Source of the DNA: an uncultured Muriicola sp.
Lineage (GTDB): Bacteria; Bacteroidota; Bacteroidia; Flavobacteriales; Flavobacteriaceae
DNA: 37,670 nucleotides
Direction: 5' to 3'
Assembly (NCBI RefSeq): GCF_947258935.1
Contig: NZ_CAMYKH010000056.1
Span: 1-37,670, forward strand
The position numbers and the translations under genes were made by a program. Numbering within the stretch: position 1 is the stretch's first letter; the number at the start of each line of letters is the position of its first letter. Shown here one piece after another: positions 25,218 through 34,200 of this stretch. Under the pieces are notes generated by a model, which had not been told where the DNA came from, did not search any database, and was given only the letters and a program-made list of their open reading frames with translations.

Positions 25218-27922
25218 TCAAAGGCTCATCGCGAGGTTTAATTCTTTTTTTAAGAATTGTGCTGTATAGCTTTTTTCGTTTAAAGCCACTTCTTCCGGAG
25301 AACCTTCTGCAACGATCATTCCGCCACCTTTACCTCCTTCATATCCGATATCAATAATATGATCTACCATTTTTATAACATCCATATTGTGTTCTATGAT
25401 CAATATGGTATTTCCTTTATCCACTAATCTGTTCAACACTTCCATCAATACACGGATGTCTTCAAAATGAAGTCCGGTGGTGGGTTCATCCAAGATATAA
25501 AAAGTATTCCCTGTATCTCGTTTAGATAATTCTGTAGCAAGTTTCACCCGTTGTGCTTCACCTCCGGATAAGGTATTTGATTGTTGCACCAAATAAATAT
25601 AACCCAGACCTACATCTTGTATGGTTTTGAGCTTCCTGTAACATCGGGAAGAAAATTCATTTCAATCACCCGCAGACCACCACCTTGACAGGTTTCACAT
25701 CTGCCGCCTTTCACATTGAAACTAAACCTACCCGGTTTATAACCTCGGATGGCTGCTTCAGGTGTTTTTGTAAACAAGGCCCTGACCTCACTGAACAAAC
25801 CGGTATATGTCGCCGGATTAGATCTTGGAGTTCTTCCTATAGGCGATTGGTTAATATCAATAACCTTGTCTGCATGCTCTAACCCACTGATCTTCTTGTA
25901 TGGCATTGGTTTTTTTACTCCATTGAAGTAATACGCATTCATAATAGGGTAGAGGGTCTCATTTACCAATGTTGATTTACCGCTTCCGGAAACACCGGTT
26001 ACACCTATCATTTTTCCCAACGGAAAATGAGCAGTAATGTTCTTTAGATTATTTCCTGTGCATCCCTCAAGAAGAATTTGTTTGCCATTGCCTTTACGCC
26101 TTTTTTTGGGAATGGGAATTTCTTTGACCCTGGTCATGTAGTCAGCAGTGAGAGTGTGGTGTTGTTTTAGTTCGCCAGGAGCTCCTTCTGAGATGATCTC
26201 CCCTCCGTGTTTTCCGGCCAGAGGTCCCATGTCTATGACATGATCCGCGCTTTCTATCATCTCTTTATCATGTTCTACAACAATGATCGAATTTCCCAGA
26301 TCTCTTAATGCTTCCAAAGACTTTATCAAACGGTTATTATCTCGCTGGTGAAGTCCTATGCTTGGCTCATCCAGAATATATAGTACCCCAACCAATTGAG
26401 ATCCTATCTGTGTAGCCAGTCTAATCCGTTGTGCTTCTCCTCCGGATAAGGATTTAGAACTTCTGTTTAAAGAAAGGTAATTTAAGCCTACATCCAACAA
26501 AAACTGGATCCTACTATTAATTTCCTTGATAATATCGGTTGCTATTATTTTTTGATTTCCTTCCAATGTCGCATCAAGCCCTTTAAAAAATACTGCCAAC
26601 TCAACAACATCCATGGCTGCCAGTTCGGCGATATTCTTTTCTCCAATTTTAAAATTCAATGAGGCCTTCTTAAGTCTGGATCCTTTACACTCCGGACATT
26701 GGATCTTATCCATATATTCCTTGGCCCAGCGCTTAATGGAGGTAGAATCTGCCCCTTTAATTTGATTCTTTATAAAATTTGCTATGCCCTCATAGTCTAT
26801 TTTGTAGTCCCTTTTTACGCCAAGGGTTTTAGAATCTAACACAAAACTATCTTCCCCACCATAGAGAATAAGATGCATTGCATCTTCAGGGATCTGTTCC
26901 ATAGGATCCGATAATTCAAAATCGTAGCGTTTTGCAATAGTCTCTAACTGTTTAAACGCCCATGATTTCTTGTATTCACCTAATGGGGCAATTCCCCCTG
27001 CTGTAATTGATAATTTCTTATTTGGAAAGATCTTGTCTTCGTTTACTTCGAAGATATGTCCGAGACCATTGCACTCATTACACATCCCTTTCGGAGAATT
27101 AAAGGAGAAGGTATTGGGTTCTGGAGTAGGGTAGGAGATACCGGTAGTGGGACACATAAGATCCCTGCTGAAATAACGGGCTTCTGTTTCACCTTCTGCC
27201 AGTACCATCATTACATCATTCCCGCTATACATGGCTGTATTAATAGTTTCCGAAAGGCGTTTATCCAACTCTTCATTTTCTGTTACCGCTAAACGATCTA
27301 TGACAATCTCAATGTCGTGCATCTTGTAACGATCTACCTTCATCCCTTTTTGGATATCCCTTAATTCGCCATCTACCCTTACTTTTACAAAGCCCTGTTT
27401 GGCAATTTGTTCAAAAAGCTCCCGATAATGTCCTTTTCTTGATTTAACAACAGGAGCCAGTACATTGACACGCTGTCCCCTATAGCTAGATTTAATGAGT
27501 TCTTTGATCTGTTCATCAGAATAGCTCACCATTTTTTCACCGGTATTATAACTATAGGCATCGGCTGCCCTGGCAAATAGCAGTCTAAGAAAATCGTATA
27601 CCTCGGTTACGGTTCCAACGGTAGAACGAGGCGATTTGGAGGTGGTTTTTTGTTCTATGGCTATGACCGGTGAGAGACCGTCGATCTTGTCAACATCCGG
27701 CCGTTCCAGACCTCCTAAAAACTGTCGCGCATAGGCTGAAAATGTCTCAATGTAGCGTCTCTGTCCTTCAGCGTATATGGTATCAAAGGCCAGGGAAGAT
27801 TTTCCACTACCAGAAAGCCCGGTAATCACTACCAATTTTTCTCTGGGAATGCTGACATCTATGTTCTTTAGATTATGGACCCGCGCTCCTTTGACCTCAA
27901 TATGTTCATCAAATTTTGTCAT
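25218..27922 (-). pseudogene. uvrA: excinuclease ABC subunit A, split by internal deletion and frameshift
   Basis: UvrA finds bulky DNA lesions for nucleotide excision repair. The first frame begins at 27922 ([20 protein letters not shown]) and carries Walker [10 protein letters not shown], signature [15 protein letters not shown], Walker B LYILDEPSIGLHQRDNNR, the second Walker A GVSGSGKST and the zinc pair RCETCQGGG. It then reads [15 protein letters not shown] and stops at 25610. The second frame resumes from about 25632 with [23 protein letters not shown] and ends normally at 25218. Intact UvrA has about 48 residues between NFLPDV and [10 protein letters not shown], including the second zinc CXXC; by that count about 142 bases are missing near 25633. 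The N-terminal fragment would lack the second signature and Walker B. ATG 27922 fits the promoter box at 27940; a TTG at 27934 is unlikely. Confidence 0.9.
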
Positions 27923-27939
27923 GCAATAAGGCAAAGTGG

Positions 27940-27947
27940 CAAAGGTA
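27940..27947 (-). promoter_or_regulatory. candidate -7 box of the uvrA promoter
   Basis: Minus-strand TACCTTTG is an exact TANNTTTG. The transcript would begin near 27934, about 12 bases before ATG 27922, which excludes the upstream TTG as a start. No clear -33 element is visible. Confidence 0.4.
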
Positions 27948-28092
27948 CTGTTTTGAGCTATAAAAAAGAAGTTGGTGTCACTTGTGTATTGTTAATTCAA
28001 AATTAAATAGATGAATGACAAATTCCTTTAAACACGATTAAAACGTTTATTGCCATAACAAGTAGAGACGATGACATTTAGAATTGATTTCT

Positions 28093-28736
28093 TTAAGCCA
28101 CTGCCTGAATATGGCGCGATTTCCGGTCGCTTTTTCTTAAAGAATGCTGCTCTGGCGTGTCCATCTTTTCAGGACGATCAAGGGAAGATGCTCCAGAATA
28201 ATTTTCTGAGAAAAATGGTTCTAACTGATCCGGGGGTAAGGTTGTAAAAGCCATGGCACCATTCCTATGATGTAAACCGTAACTCCTTTTGGAATCATAA
28301 ATCACCCATTCCTGTTCTTTATAGCGGGTTCTAAAGAACTTAGAGATCAGCGGAAGAACATTAAACTTGGGTTGAATAGTATTGATAGAAATACTATCTC
28401 CCGTGTGATCTATGAATAACTTCCGCTCAATGGTCCATTTTTCCTTTTCTACTAAGTTTGCTAGTTGTTCTATATGCAAATTATTGGTGACCGACATCCC
28501 TTTATTTTCTAAACCTACATTTCCTGTAAGTTGCTGGTGGAATTGAAATAATTTCCATTCAATATTCTGTTCCTCACTAAGGAATGCGAAATACAGTCTA
28601 TAAATAGCACCTCTTGTTGATCTTGGGTTTTTTGAATGCTCTCTAGGGTAAGGTTTCTTGCTTGAACTTCATAAAGTAACGTAAGAAATCCATTAAAACT
28701 TCCATCATAAAATAAGGTATCCTTTATATGTTTCAT
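28093..28736 (-). pseudogene. TIGR03915-like DNA-metabolism protein, split by internal deletion and frameshift
   Basis: The two frames look like one protein of the family named as a probable DNA metabolism or repair protein, normally paired with a radical-SAM partner (TIGR03916). The first frame (from ATG 28736) has the family start YDGSFNGFLTLLYEV and then diverges as QEVLFIDCISHSLVRN and stops at 28515. The second frame resumes as AIYRLYFAFLSEEQNIEWKL (from about 28585) and has LANLVEKEKWTIER and the strong family segment FNVLPLISKFFRTRY with EWVIYDSKRSYG. By memory of relatives, roughly 30 residues (about 80-100 bases) are missing between the halves. The C-terminus after about residue 110 of the second frame does not resemble the usual RYWKYL-type end, so there may be further damage. 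No radical-SAM gene is next to it. Confidence 0.62.
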
Positions 28737-28783
28737 AATGCCATTATGTTTAATTCAGTTTCCAAAGGGTTATGTATATATTC

Positions 28784-28791
28784 CAAATATA
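28784..28791 (-). promoter_or_regulatory. candidate -7 box of the TIGR03915-like gene
   Basis: Minus-strand TATATTTG matches TANNTTTG and would start RNA about 40 bases before ATG 28736. It touches the first near-palindrome of the operator array, so repressor binding there could block it. No -33 TTG is seen; the surrounding sequence is very A/T-rich, so chance matches are likely. Confidence 0.3.
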
Positions 28792-28792
28792 T

Positions 28793-28844
28793 GGATATAT
28801 TCCATAATATGGAAATATTCCTATTATAATTTTGGATATATTCC
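28793..28844. promoter_or_regulatory. operator-like array of three GGA-N5-TCC near-palindromes
   Basis: Three 11-base elements stand between divergent genes: GGATATATTCC at 28793-28803, GGAAATATTCC at 28811-28821, and GGATATATTCC at 28834-28844. Centres are 18 and 23 bases apart. An extra half site TTCC lies at 28781-28784. The third element overlaps the TTG -33 box of the regulator gene. The layout fits binding by the LexA-like protein encoded at 28900, with control of itself and of the divergent gene. Binding is inference. Confidence 0.6.
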
Positions 28845-28860
28845 AAATTATGTATCTTTG
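28832..28860 (+). promoter_or_regulatory. promoter of the LexA-like regulator gene
   Basis: TTG at 28832-28834 and TATCTTTG at 28853-28860 match the -33 and -7 elements of Bacteroidota promoters, with an 18-base spacer. RNA would begin near 28866 and give a leader of about 34 bases before ATG 28900. The -33 element lies inside the third near-palindrome, suggesting autorepression. Confidence 0.6.
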
Positions 28861-28899
28861 AAAGGAAGAACACTTTTTTACTTATTTACAAAAAGAATT

Positions 28900-29652
28900 A
28901 TGGAAAACGAATTAACTATTAAACGTTTCATTGATATTCGCCGTGGATTGGGTTATACGCAGGCAGAATTTGCGGCCTTATTAGGAGTATCCAGTACTAC
29001 AGCAGATATTGAAAGAGGACGTACAAAGCTATCGGGCAAAGTAGTTTCTGAGTTGTTAAAACAATTTAAGATCAATCCATTATGGCTTTTTGGTGAAAGT
29101 GAGCAACAGTATCTGGAGTCTTCAAATACCAGTGTAATTCCAAAAGTAGTCACCGTAGACAGTTCAGATAACGAGAATATGGTGCTGGTAAATGCCAAAG
29201 CCGCAGCCGGTTACCCACAGAACATCCAGGATACTACCTGGTATCGTCAATTACCGGCCTTTGATCTTCCCATTCCGGAGTTTAGAAATGCTACATATAG
29301 GGGGTTTCAGGTAGAAGGAGACAGTATGCTTCCCAATCTAAAACCCGGAGAATGGGTTTTAGCCAAGGCTGTTGAAGATATAAAAGATGTGAATCCGAAT
29401 AAGATCTACGTGGTAGTATTACAAGATTCTGTGATGGTCAAAAAAATTGAGCGTCCGCCAAATGCACAGCAGCTTATGCTGATCTCATTGAACGAAAACT
29501 ATCCTCCCTATCAAATAGAACCATATCAGATCCAGGAATTATGGCAGGTGAGCAGTAAGATCACTTTTGGGGTTGATGCAACTACAGAAAATGGTTTGTT
29601 GAGACAGCTTCAGGAATCCATGGAAGATCTAAAAAAACAATTGAAAGCCTAG
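28900..29652 (+). CDS. LexA-like HTH-S24 self-cleaving repressor
   Basis: The 250-residue protein joins an XRE-type helix-turn-helix (about 8-62; YTQAEFAALLGVSSTTADIERGR) to an S24 peptidase domain (about 95-220). All features needed for self-cleavage are present: an Ala103-Gly104 site in AAAGYP, the nucleophile Ser142 in GDSML, and the general base Lys181 in SVMVKKIE. A short coiled coil ends it (LLRQLQESMEDLKKQLKA). LexA and CI-type repressors cut themselves when RecA filaments form, which releases damage-response genes. The domain order is the CI/LexA-like type, but the DNA-binding domain is XRE, not the winged helix of classical LexA. ATG 28900 is chosen because an earlier in-frame start would lie before the predicted promoter. 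The divergent neighbour is a DNA-repair-like gene. Confidence 0.9.
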   Translation: MENELTIKRFIDIRRGLGYTQAEFAALLGVSSTTADIERGRTKLSGKVVSELLKQFKINPLWLFGESEQQYLESSNTSVIPKVVTVDSSDNENMVLVNAKAAAGYPQNIQDTTWYRQLPAFDLPIPEFRNATYRGFQVEGDSMLPNLKPGEWVLAKAVEDIKDVNPNKIYVVVLQDSVMVKKIERPPNAQQLMLISLNENYPPYQIEPYQIQELWQVSSKITFGVDATTENGLLRQLQESMEDLKKQLKA

Positions 29653-29663
29653 TAACTTCAAGG

Positions 29664-30365
29664 TCACCATGCTCGCACTGTACCAAGATCTAGTGTAAAA
29701 GGGCCTACTTTATGGGATTGAGGCAACAAGGCACCACTTTCTGTTTTATGCCAACCCTCCCAACTTGCCTCAAAGCCATTTAAAGGAACTATTTGAACCC
29801 ACATTCTAAAACTTACCGGGAGTCCTGTTTCATTCAGTTCCCAGAGATAAGAGTCGCCAGGGGTGTCTCCCCCTGAAGTATAAGTTACCAAAAGGCGATT
29901 GCTCCCATCTTCTTGCGGAACCAAGCTTCTTTTTGTGCCTTTATCAAAAACCTTAAATGGCGCAACTAACCAGAAAGAATCATTGTTAAAATAAGAGACC
30001 GCTTGTTTTATTAGCTCCCGTCTCTCAGGTTCTGTGATACTTTTATCTGGGGCTTTAATTATGCTCTTGTCAGGATCATTTAAATTTACCAAAACAATAT
30101 TTTCACCCCATTCAACTCTTGCCTTGCCCATAGCCTTATCCCATCGATACTGATGTTTCCCACGTCGATAGGACCAGGAAAGATACCGTGTATTTTTATA
30201 GGCTTCGTGGTTAATTGCATCTAACATTTTATGGGCCAATATATCTGCTTTTTCAGGATGCTCACCTGTAGGAACCGGATCATTGTAATACAAAAGTTTT
30301 AAGCCAAGAATTATAAGTATCAGCAGAATAAAGACTCCAATAATTCGATTTAACCAACCTTGCAT
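29664..30365 (-). CDS. membrane-anchored protein of unknown function
   Basis: I do not recognise a characterised family. The 233 residues start with one transmembrane helix (about 8-26, IIGVFILLILIILGLKLLYY) and the rest is probably periplasmic. That part contains KMLDAINHEAYKNTRYLSW, RYRWDKAMGKARVEWG-like strand pairs, a FNNDSFWLVAPFKVFDKG segment and a C-terminal MWVQIVPLNGFEASWEGW, a pattern of alternating strands that may be a beta sandwich or LolA-like cup. It is the last gene of a run with ggt (43 bases upstream) and acpH. Its stop is eleven bases from the convergent regulator's stop. No function is claimed. Confidence 0.75.
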   Translation of the reverse strand: MQGWLNRIIGVFILLILIILGLKLLYYNDPVPTGEHPEKADILAHKMLDAINHEAYKNTRYLSWSYRRGKHQYRWDKAMGKARVEWGENIVLVNLNDPDKSIIKAPDKSITEPERRELIKQAVSYFNNDSFWLVAPFKVFDKGTKRSLVPQEDGSNRLLVTYTSGGDTPGDSYLWELNETGLPVSFRMWVQIVPLNGFEASWEGWHKTESGALLPQSHKVGPFTLDLGTVRAW

Positions 30366-30408
30366 TTAGATCATTTTTAAAGAAAAAATTATAAAGACTC
30401 TCACAGTT

Positions 30409-32130
30409 TTAATAGCCCACTGCCTTATCATCGCCCCTTGGATCGGCACCTCCTTCCAGTCGGCCATCGGCCAGGACCCTGATGGCATCAACCTTACCAA
30501 TTACCGGCGTTCTTCCTTCATTAATCAAATAGCCTTTTGCCTTCAATGCTTCCTTGGTGCTTTCGGGAAACCCATCCGGTTCAAAAATGATAAAATCAGG
30601 GAGCCACTGATGATGAAATCTGGGTGCCTCTACGGATTGTTGCATACTCAGATTAAATTCATAAGCGTTGAGAATTGTTTGAGCAACAGCAGTAATGATA
30701 GTAGACCCCCCGGGAGTTCCAACCACTAGCCAAAGTGCACCATCCTTTTCAACGATGGTGGGTGTCATGCTGCTCAGCATTCGTTTTTCAGGGGCAATGC
30801 TATTGGCTTCCGCTCCAATAAGGCCAAACATGTTGGGAACCCCAGGTTTGGCACTAAAATCATCCATTTCGTTATTCAGAAAGAAGCCTAGTTCATCACA
30901 ATATAATTTGGAACCATATGCGCCGTTTAAGGTAGTTGTTGCCGACACAGCATTCCCTTCGGCATCTACAATGGAGTAATGTGTAGTCTCTGCGCTTTCA
31001 ATGATCTCAACAGTTCCGTGTGAAACATCTTCAGACTTAGTGGCCTGTTCAAAAGAAAAGGTCTCCATACGTTTGCTGAGATAACGATCGTTTAGAAGAA
31101 AATCTAATGGAATATCTACAAAATCTGGATCGCCCAAATAGTAATTTCGATCTGCATATGCGCGCCTGAATGCCTCCGTTAAAAGCTGAATGGCTTCAGG
31201 GGAATTATGATCAAAGTCACCTATATCATGTGGTTCAATCATTTTAAAAATCTGATTGATGGTAACGCCCCCGCTACTGGGTGGACTCATACTGATGATC
31301 CGCAGGTCCTTATATTTAAATATTACCGGTTGTCGCCATACTGCTTCGTATTTGGCAAGATCCTCCTCTGTTACAAAACCTCCTTTTTCCTGAATAAATG
31401 AAGCCAGTTTTTTGGCAGTTTCGCCATTGTAAAACTCATCTCTACCATTTTCCATTATCCTTTTAAGGGTCCTGGCAAGGTTGGGAAAATGCAAAGTGTC
31501 GCCTGCTCTGCATGTGGTATAAAAAAGGGTTTCTTCCCCATTAACTTCTAAAATTTGATCTCGGTAATGGTCCCATCTAGCTGCCTGGTTTTCGGTAACA
31601 ACCGCACCCTTTTCCGCAAATTCTATAACGGGTTTCAGGATCTCATTCATTGGCAAACTTCCCATCTTTGCATGTACTTCAAAAACACCTGCTATAGTAC
31701 CAGGAACTCCTACAGCAGTAGCTCCTACCGTACTCATCCCGGGAATTACATTTCCCAGTGAGTCCAGATACATATCCTTAGTGGCTGATAAGGGTGCTTT
31801 CTCGCGATAATCCAGAGATCCTACGTCTCCATTAGCTTTTCTATAGACCATAAAACCTCCACCTCCTAAATTTCCCGCGAAAGGATAGGCAACTGCCAAG
31901 GCAAGCTCTGTAGCTACCATAGCATCGAAAGCATTTCCTCCTTTTTCTAGAACAGCTACTCCTATTGCAGAAGCCTCTTCCCGTGCGGAAACCACCATGG
32001 CCTTGTCTGTAATAAGTCCGGTGGGTGCTGCAGGAGCTCTCCTGCATTGAACACTATTAAAGACAAGCAATACCAGTAAGAATAGCGCAGTAGGACTTAA
32101 GATTGTGATCTGTTTTATTCTTGTTACCAT
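30409..32130 (-). CDS. ggt: gamma-glutamyltransferase
   Basis: GGT cleaves or transfers the gamma-glutamyl group of glutathione and related peptides, usually in the periplasm. It is made as one chain that cuts itself to expose a catalytic threonine. The 573 residues have an N-terminal export signal (ALFLLVLLVFNSVQC), the large subunit motifs GGNAFDAMVATELALAV and GNLGGGGFMVYR, and the self-cleavage and nucleophile site ETTHYSIVD with Thr382. SMTPTIVEKDG and the oxyanion-region GTPGGSTIIT follow, and the end HHQWLPD region is typical. The Cys29 after the signal does not sit in a standard lipobox (SVQC), so lipidation is uncertain. The gene lies 19 bases after acpH and ahead of the unknown membrane gene. 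Confidence 0.95.
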   Translation of the reverse strand: MVTRIKQITILSPTALFLLVLLVFNSVQCRRAPAAPTGLITDKAMVVSAREEASAIGVAVLEKGGNAFDAMVATELALAVAYPFAGNLGGGGFMVYRKANGDVGSLDYREKAPLSATKDMYLDSLGNVIPGMSTVGATAVGVPGTIAGVFEVHAKMGSLPMNEILKPVIEFAEKGAVVTENQAARWDHYRDQILEVNGEETLFYTTCRAGDTLHFPNLARTLKRIMENGRDEFYNGETAKKLASFIQEKGGFVTEEDLAKYEAVWRQPVIFKYKDLRIISMSPPSSGGVTINQIFKMIEPHDIGDFDHNSPEAIQLLTEAFRRAYADRNYYLGDPDFVDIPLDFLLNDRYLSKRMETFSFEQATKSEDVSHGTVEIIESAETTHYSIVDAEGNAVSATTTLNGAYGSKLYCDELGFFLNNEMDDFSAKPGVPNMFGLIGAEANSIAPEKRMLSSMTPTIVEKDGALWLVVGTPGGSTIITAVAQTILNAYEFNLSMQQSVEAPRFHHQWLPDFIIFEPDGFPESTKEALKAKGYLINEGRTPVIGKVDAIRVLADGRLEGGADPRGDDKAVGY

Positions 32131-32149
32131 ACGTATAAGGAATAGGATT

Positions 32150-32734
32150 TTACAGGTCTTTGTATTTCTGATGCGAAAAGATAACTAAATCTTTAAAAAA
32201 ACTGTGGAATTCTGATTCGAAAAGATCATAATGCTTCTGAAGGTCGAGGACGGCCTTATCCATGTTACTGCGTTTGCCGGTACGCCGGTAAAGTCCTTTT
32301 AATACTTTATCAATGCCTTTAATATGGGCATAGTTCAACAACCAGTTATCTCCGATCATATAAGGCATCATTTTTTTAGTAGGTTCCGGGAGTAGCTCGT
32401 AGTATTCAGATAATAAGGCATAAAATCTCTCTACAAAGGTTTCCAGGGGTTCCTCGGAATACTTCAACCAGTTTTTTGCCAGAAAATGATCGTAATAAAC
32501 ATCTATCACCACCCTGCTATAATGTCCTTGATTGATATGCAGGCGTTTACTGCTCTTTTTGTGCACAGGATGTGCATCAGTATAGGTATCTATTGCTCTA
32601 TGAAGCAAAATTCCTTTTTGAATGGTCTCAGGAAAATGGGTATATCGATTCCCACGTATACTATCAGCAATAAAATTTCCAATGCTGACCTCGTCATCAT
32701 CAAAAGAGAGATAAATATGAGCTAAAAAATTCAT
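32150..32734 (-). CDS. acpH: acyl carrier protein phosphodiesterase
   Basis: AcpH removes the 4'-phosphopantetheine arm from acyl carrier protein, giving apo-ACP. The 194 residues match the DUF479 family along their full length: MNFLAHIYLSF start, GNFIADSIRGN, the metal-site region LLHRAIDTYTDAHP, VVIDVYYDHFLAKNW, and NWLLNYAHIKGIDKVLKGL. Length equals that of E. coli AcpH. It is the first gene of the acpH-ggt-unknown run, divergent from the mutase at 32809 with about 75 bases between starts. The run has no obvious shared pathway. Confidence 0.93.
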   Translation of the reverse strand: MNFLAHIYLSFDDDEVSIGNFIADSIRGNRYTHFPETIQKGILLHRAIDTYTDAHPVHKKSSKRLHINQGHYSRVVIDVYYDHFLAKNWLKYSEEPLETFVERFYALLSEYYELLPEPTKKMMPYMIGDNWLLNYAHIKGIDKVLKGLYRRTGKRSNMDKAVLDLQKHYDLFESEFHSFFKDLVIFSHQKYKDL

Positions 32735-32780
32735 CGCCCGAATTTACAAAGAAGGGCCTCACCATAAGACACTATACGTG

Positions 32781-32788
32781 TATATTTG
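32781..32788 (+). promoter_or_regulatory. candidate -7 box of the mutase promoter
   Basis: TATATTTG matches TANNTTTG, with RNA predicted to start about 15 bases before ATG 32809. It overlaps the right arm of an inverted repeat TATAC-GT-GTATA (32773-32784). No -33 TTG is clear at the expected spacing. Confidence 0.45.
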
Positions 32789-32808
32789 CAAAAACTTTTA
32801 CCAACATT

Positions 32809-34200
32809 ATGACACTAATAAAATCCATTTCTGGCATTCGCGGCACCATTGGGGGAACACCCAATGAAAATTTAACTCCGGTAGATACAGTAAAATATGC
32901 TGCGGCTTATGGCACCTTTTTAAAGAATCAGCATCCAAAAAAACAACTTAAAGTGGTCATTGGAAGAGATGCACGAATATCAGGAGATATGATACAGAGT
33001 CTGGTGGTTTCAACACTTGTTGGACTGGGAATAGATGTGGTAGATCTTGGACTCTCTACCACGCCAACAGTTGAAATTGCTGTTCCTTTGGAGAATGCGG
33101 ATGGTGGTATCATATTAACTGCCAGCCATAATCCTAAACAATGGAATGCGCTAAAATTGCTCAACAATAAAGGCGAGTTCTTAGATGCAGAAGAAGGAGC
33201 ACTTATCCTTAAACTGGCAGACAAAGAGGATTTTTCTTTTGCAGAGGTTGATGCCTTGGGAAGTATTAAGAAAAATGATTCTTATATAGATATTCACATA
33301 GATGAAGTCCTCGATCTTCCTTTAGTAGATGCGGAGACCATAAAGAAAGGAAAGTTTAAGGTAGTTGTAGATGGGGTGAATTCTTCTGGTGGAATTGCCA
33401 TTCCCAAATTACTTGATCAATTAGGAGTAGAAGTTATAAAATTATACTGTGATCCCACAGGGCATTTCCCTCATAACCCGGAACCTCTGAAAGAACATTT
33501 AGGAGACATTTGCAAGTTGGTGGTCAAAGAAAAAGCCCATTTTGGTATCGTAGTGGATCCGGATGTGGATCGGCTGGCATTTATTAGTGAAGATGGGGAG
33601 ATGTTTGGGGAAGAATATACCTTGGTGGCCTGTGCAGACTATGTTTTAGGCAAAACGCCCGGCAATACAGTATCTAACCTTTCATCTACTCGTGCATTGC
33701 GAGATATTACTGAGAAACATGGTGGAAAATATAACGCTGCAGCCGTGGGAGAGGTAAATGTGGTGGCATTGATGAAGTCTTCTAAGGCCGTTATTGGGGG
33801 TGAAGGAAATGGAGGTATCATCTACCCTGAAAGTCATTACGGTAGGGATGCTCTGGTAGGAACCGCCTTATTTCTAATGTTAATGGCCGAAAGAGGAGGG
33901 AAGGTAAGCGAGTTGCGTAAGAGTTACCCCTCCTATTTTATGAGTAAGAAAAAAATTGAACTCACTCCAAGTATAAATGTAGATAAGATCCTGGCAACGA
34001 TGGCTGCTACATATGCTCATGAGAATCCCAGTACTATTGATGGAGTGAAAATAGATTTTGCCAGCACCTGGGTACACTTGAGGAAATCGAATACCGAACC
34101 CATAATCAGGGTTTATACGGAAGCTCCCAGTCAAAAAGAAGCCGATGCATTGGCGGATAAGATTATTTCAGAAATACAGGAGATCACAAAAAAGGGATAA
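32809..34200 (+). CDS. glmM: phosphoglucosamine/phosphomannomutase
   Basis: Enzymes of this alpha-D-phosphohexomutase family interconvert sugar 1- and 6-phosphates; GlmM supplies glucosamine-1-phosphate for peptidoglycan. The 463 residues start SISGIRGTIGG, carry the phosphoserine loop TASHNP with Ser106, the metal-binding loop DPDVDRLAFI, the sugar-binding GEGNGG and the C-terminal phosphate-binding region RKSNTEPIIRVYTEAPS. The symbol glmM is the usual call for this length and motif set; a phosphomannomutase role cannot be excluded. The stop TAA is directly followed by the stop of the convergent acyltransferase, with no spacer and no terminator. A promoter box stands at 32781. Confidence 0.9.
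   Translation: MTLIKSISGIRGTIGGTPNENLTPVDTVKYAAAYGTFLKNQHPKKQLKVVIGRDARISGDMIQSLVVSTLVGLGIDVVDLGLSTTPTVEIAVPLENADGGIILTASHNPKQWNALKLLNNKGEFLDAEEGALILKLADKEDFSFAEVDALGSIKKNDSYIDIHIDEVLDLPLVDAETIKKGKFKVVVDGVNSSGGIAIPKLLDQLGVEVIKLYCDPTGHFPHNPEPLKEHLGDICKLVVKEKAHFGIVVDPDVDRLAFISEDGEMFGEEYTLVACADYVLGKTPGNTVSNLSSTRALRDITEKHGGKYNAAAVGEVNVVALMKSSKAVIGGEGNGGIIYPESHYGRDALVGTALFLMLMAERGGKVSELRKSYPSYFMSKKKIELTPSINVDKILATMAATYAHENPSTIDGVKIDFASTWVHLRKSNTEPIIRVYTEAPSQKEADALADKIISEIQEITKKG

Noticed and set aside
28741-28860. CRISPR-like or tandem repeat array between the divergent genes.
   Set aside because: The elements are short, 11 bases, unequal in spacing and palindromic, which fits operators and not a CRISPR array.
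30409-32130. Lipoprotein signal on gamma-glutamyltransferase.
   Set aside because: The residues before Cys29 are SVQ, which does not fit a lipobox. Simple secretion or an uncleaved anchor is equally likely.
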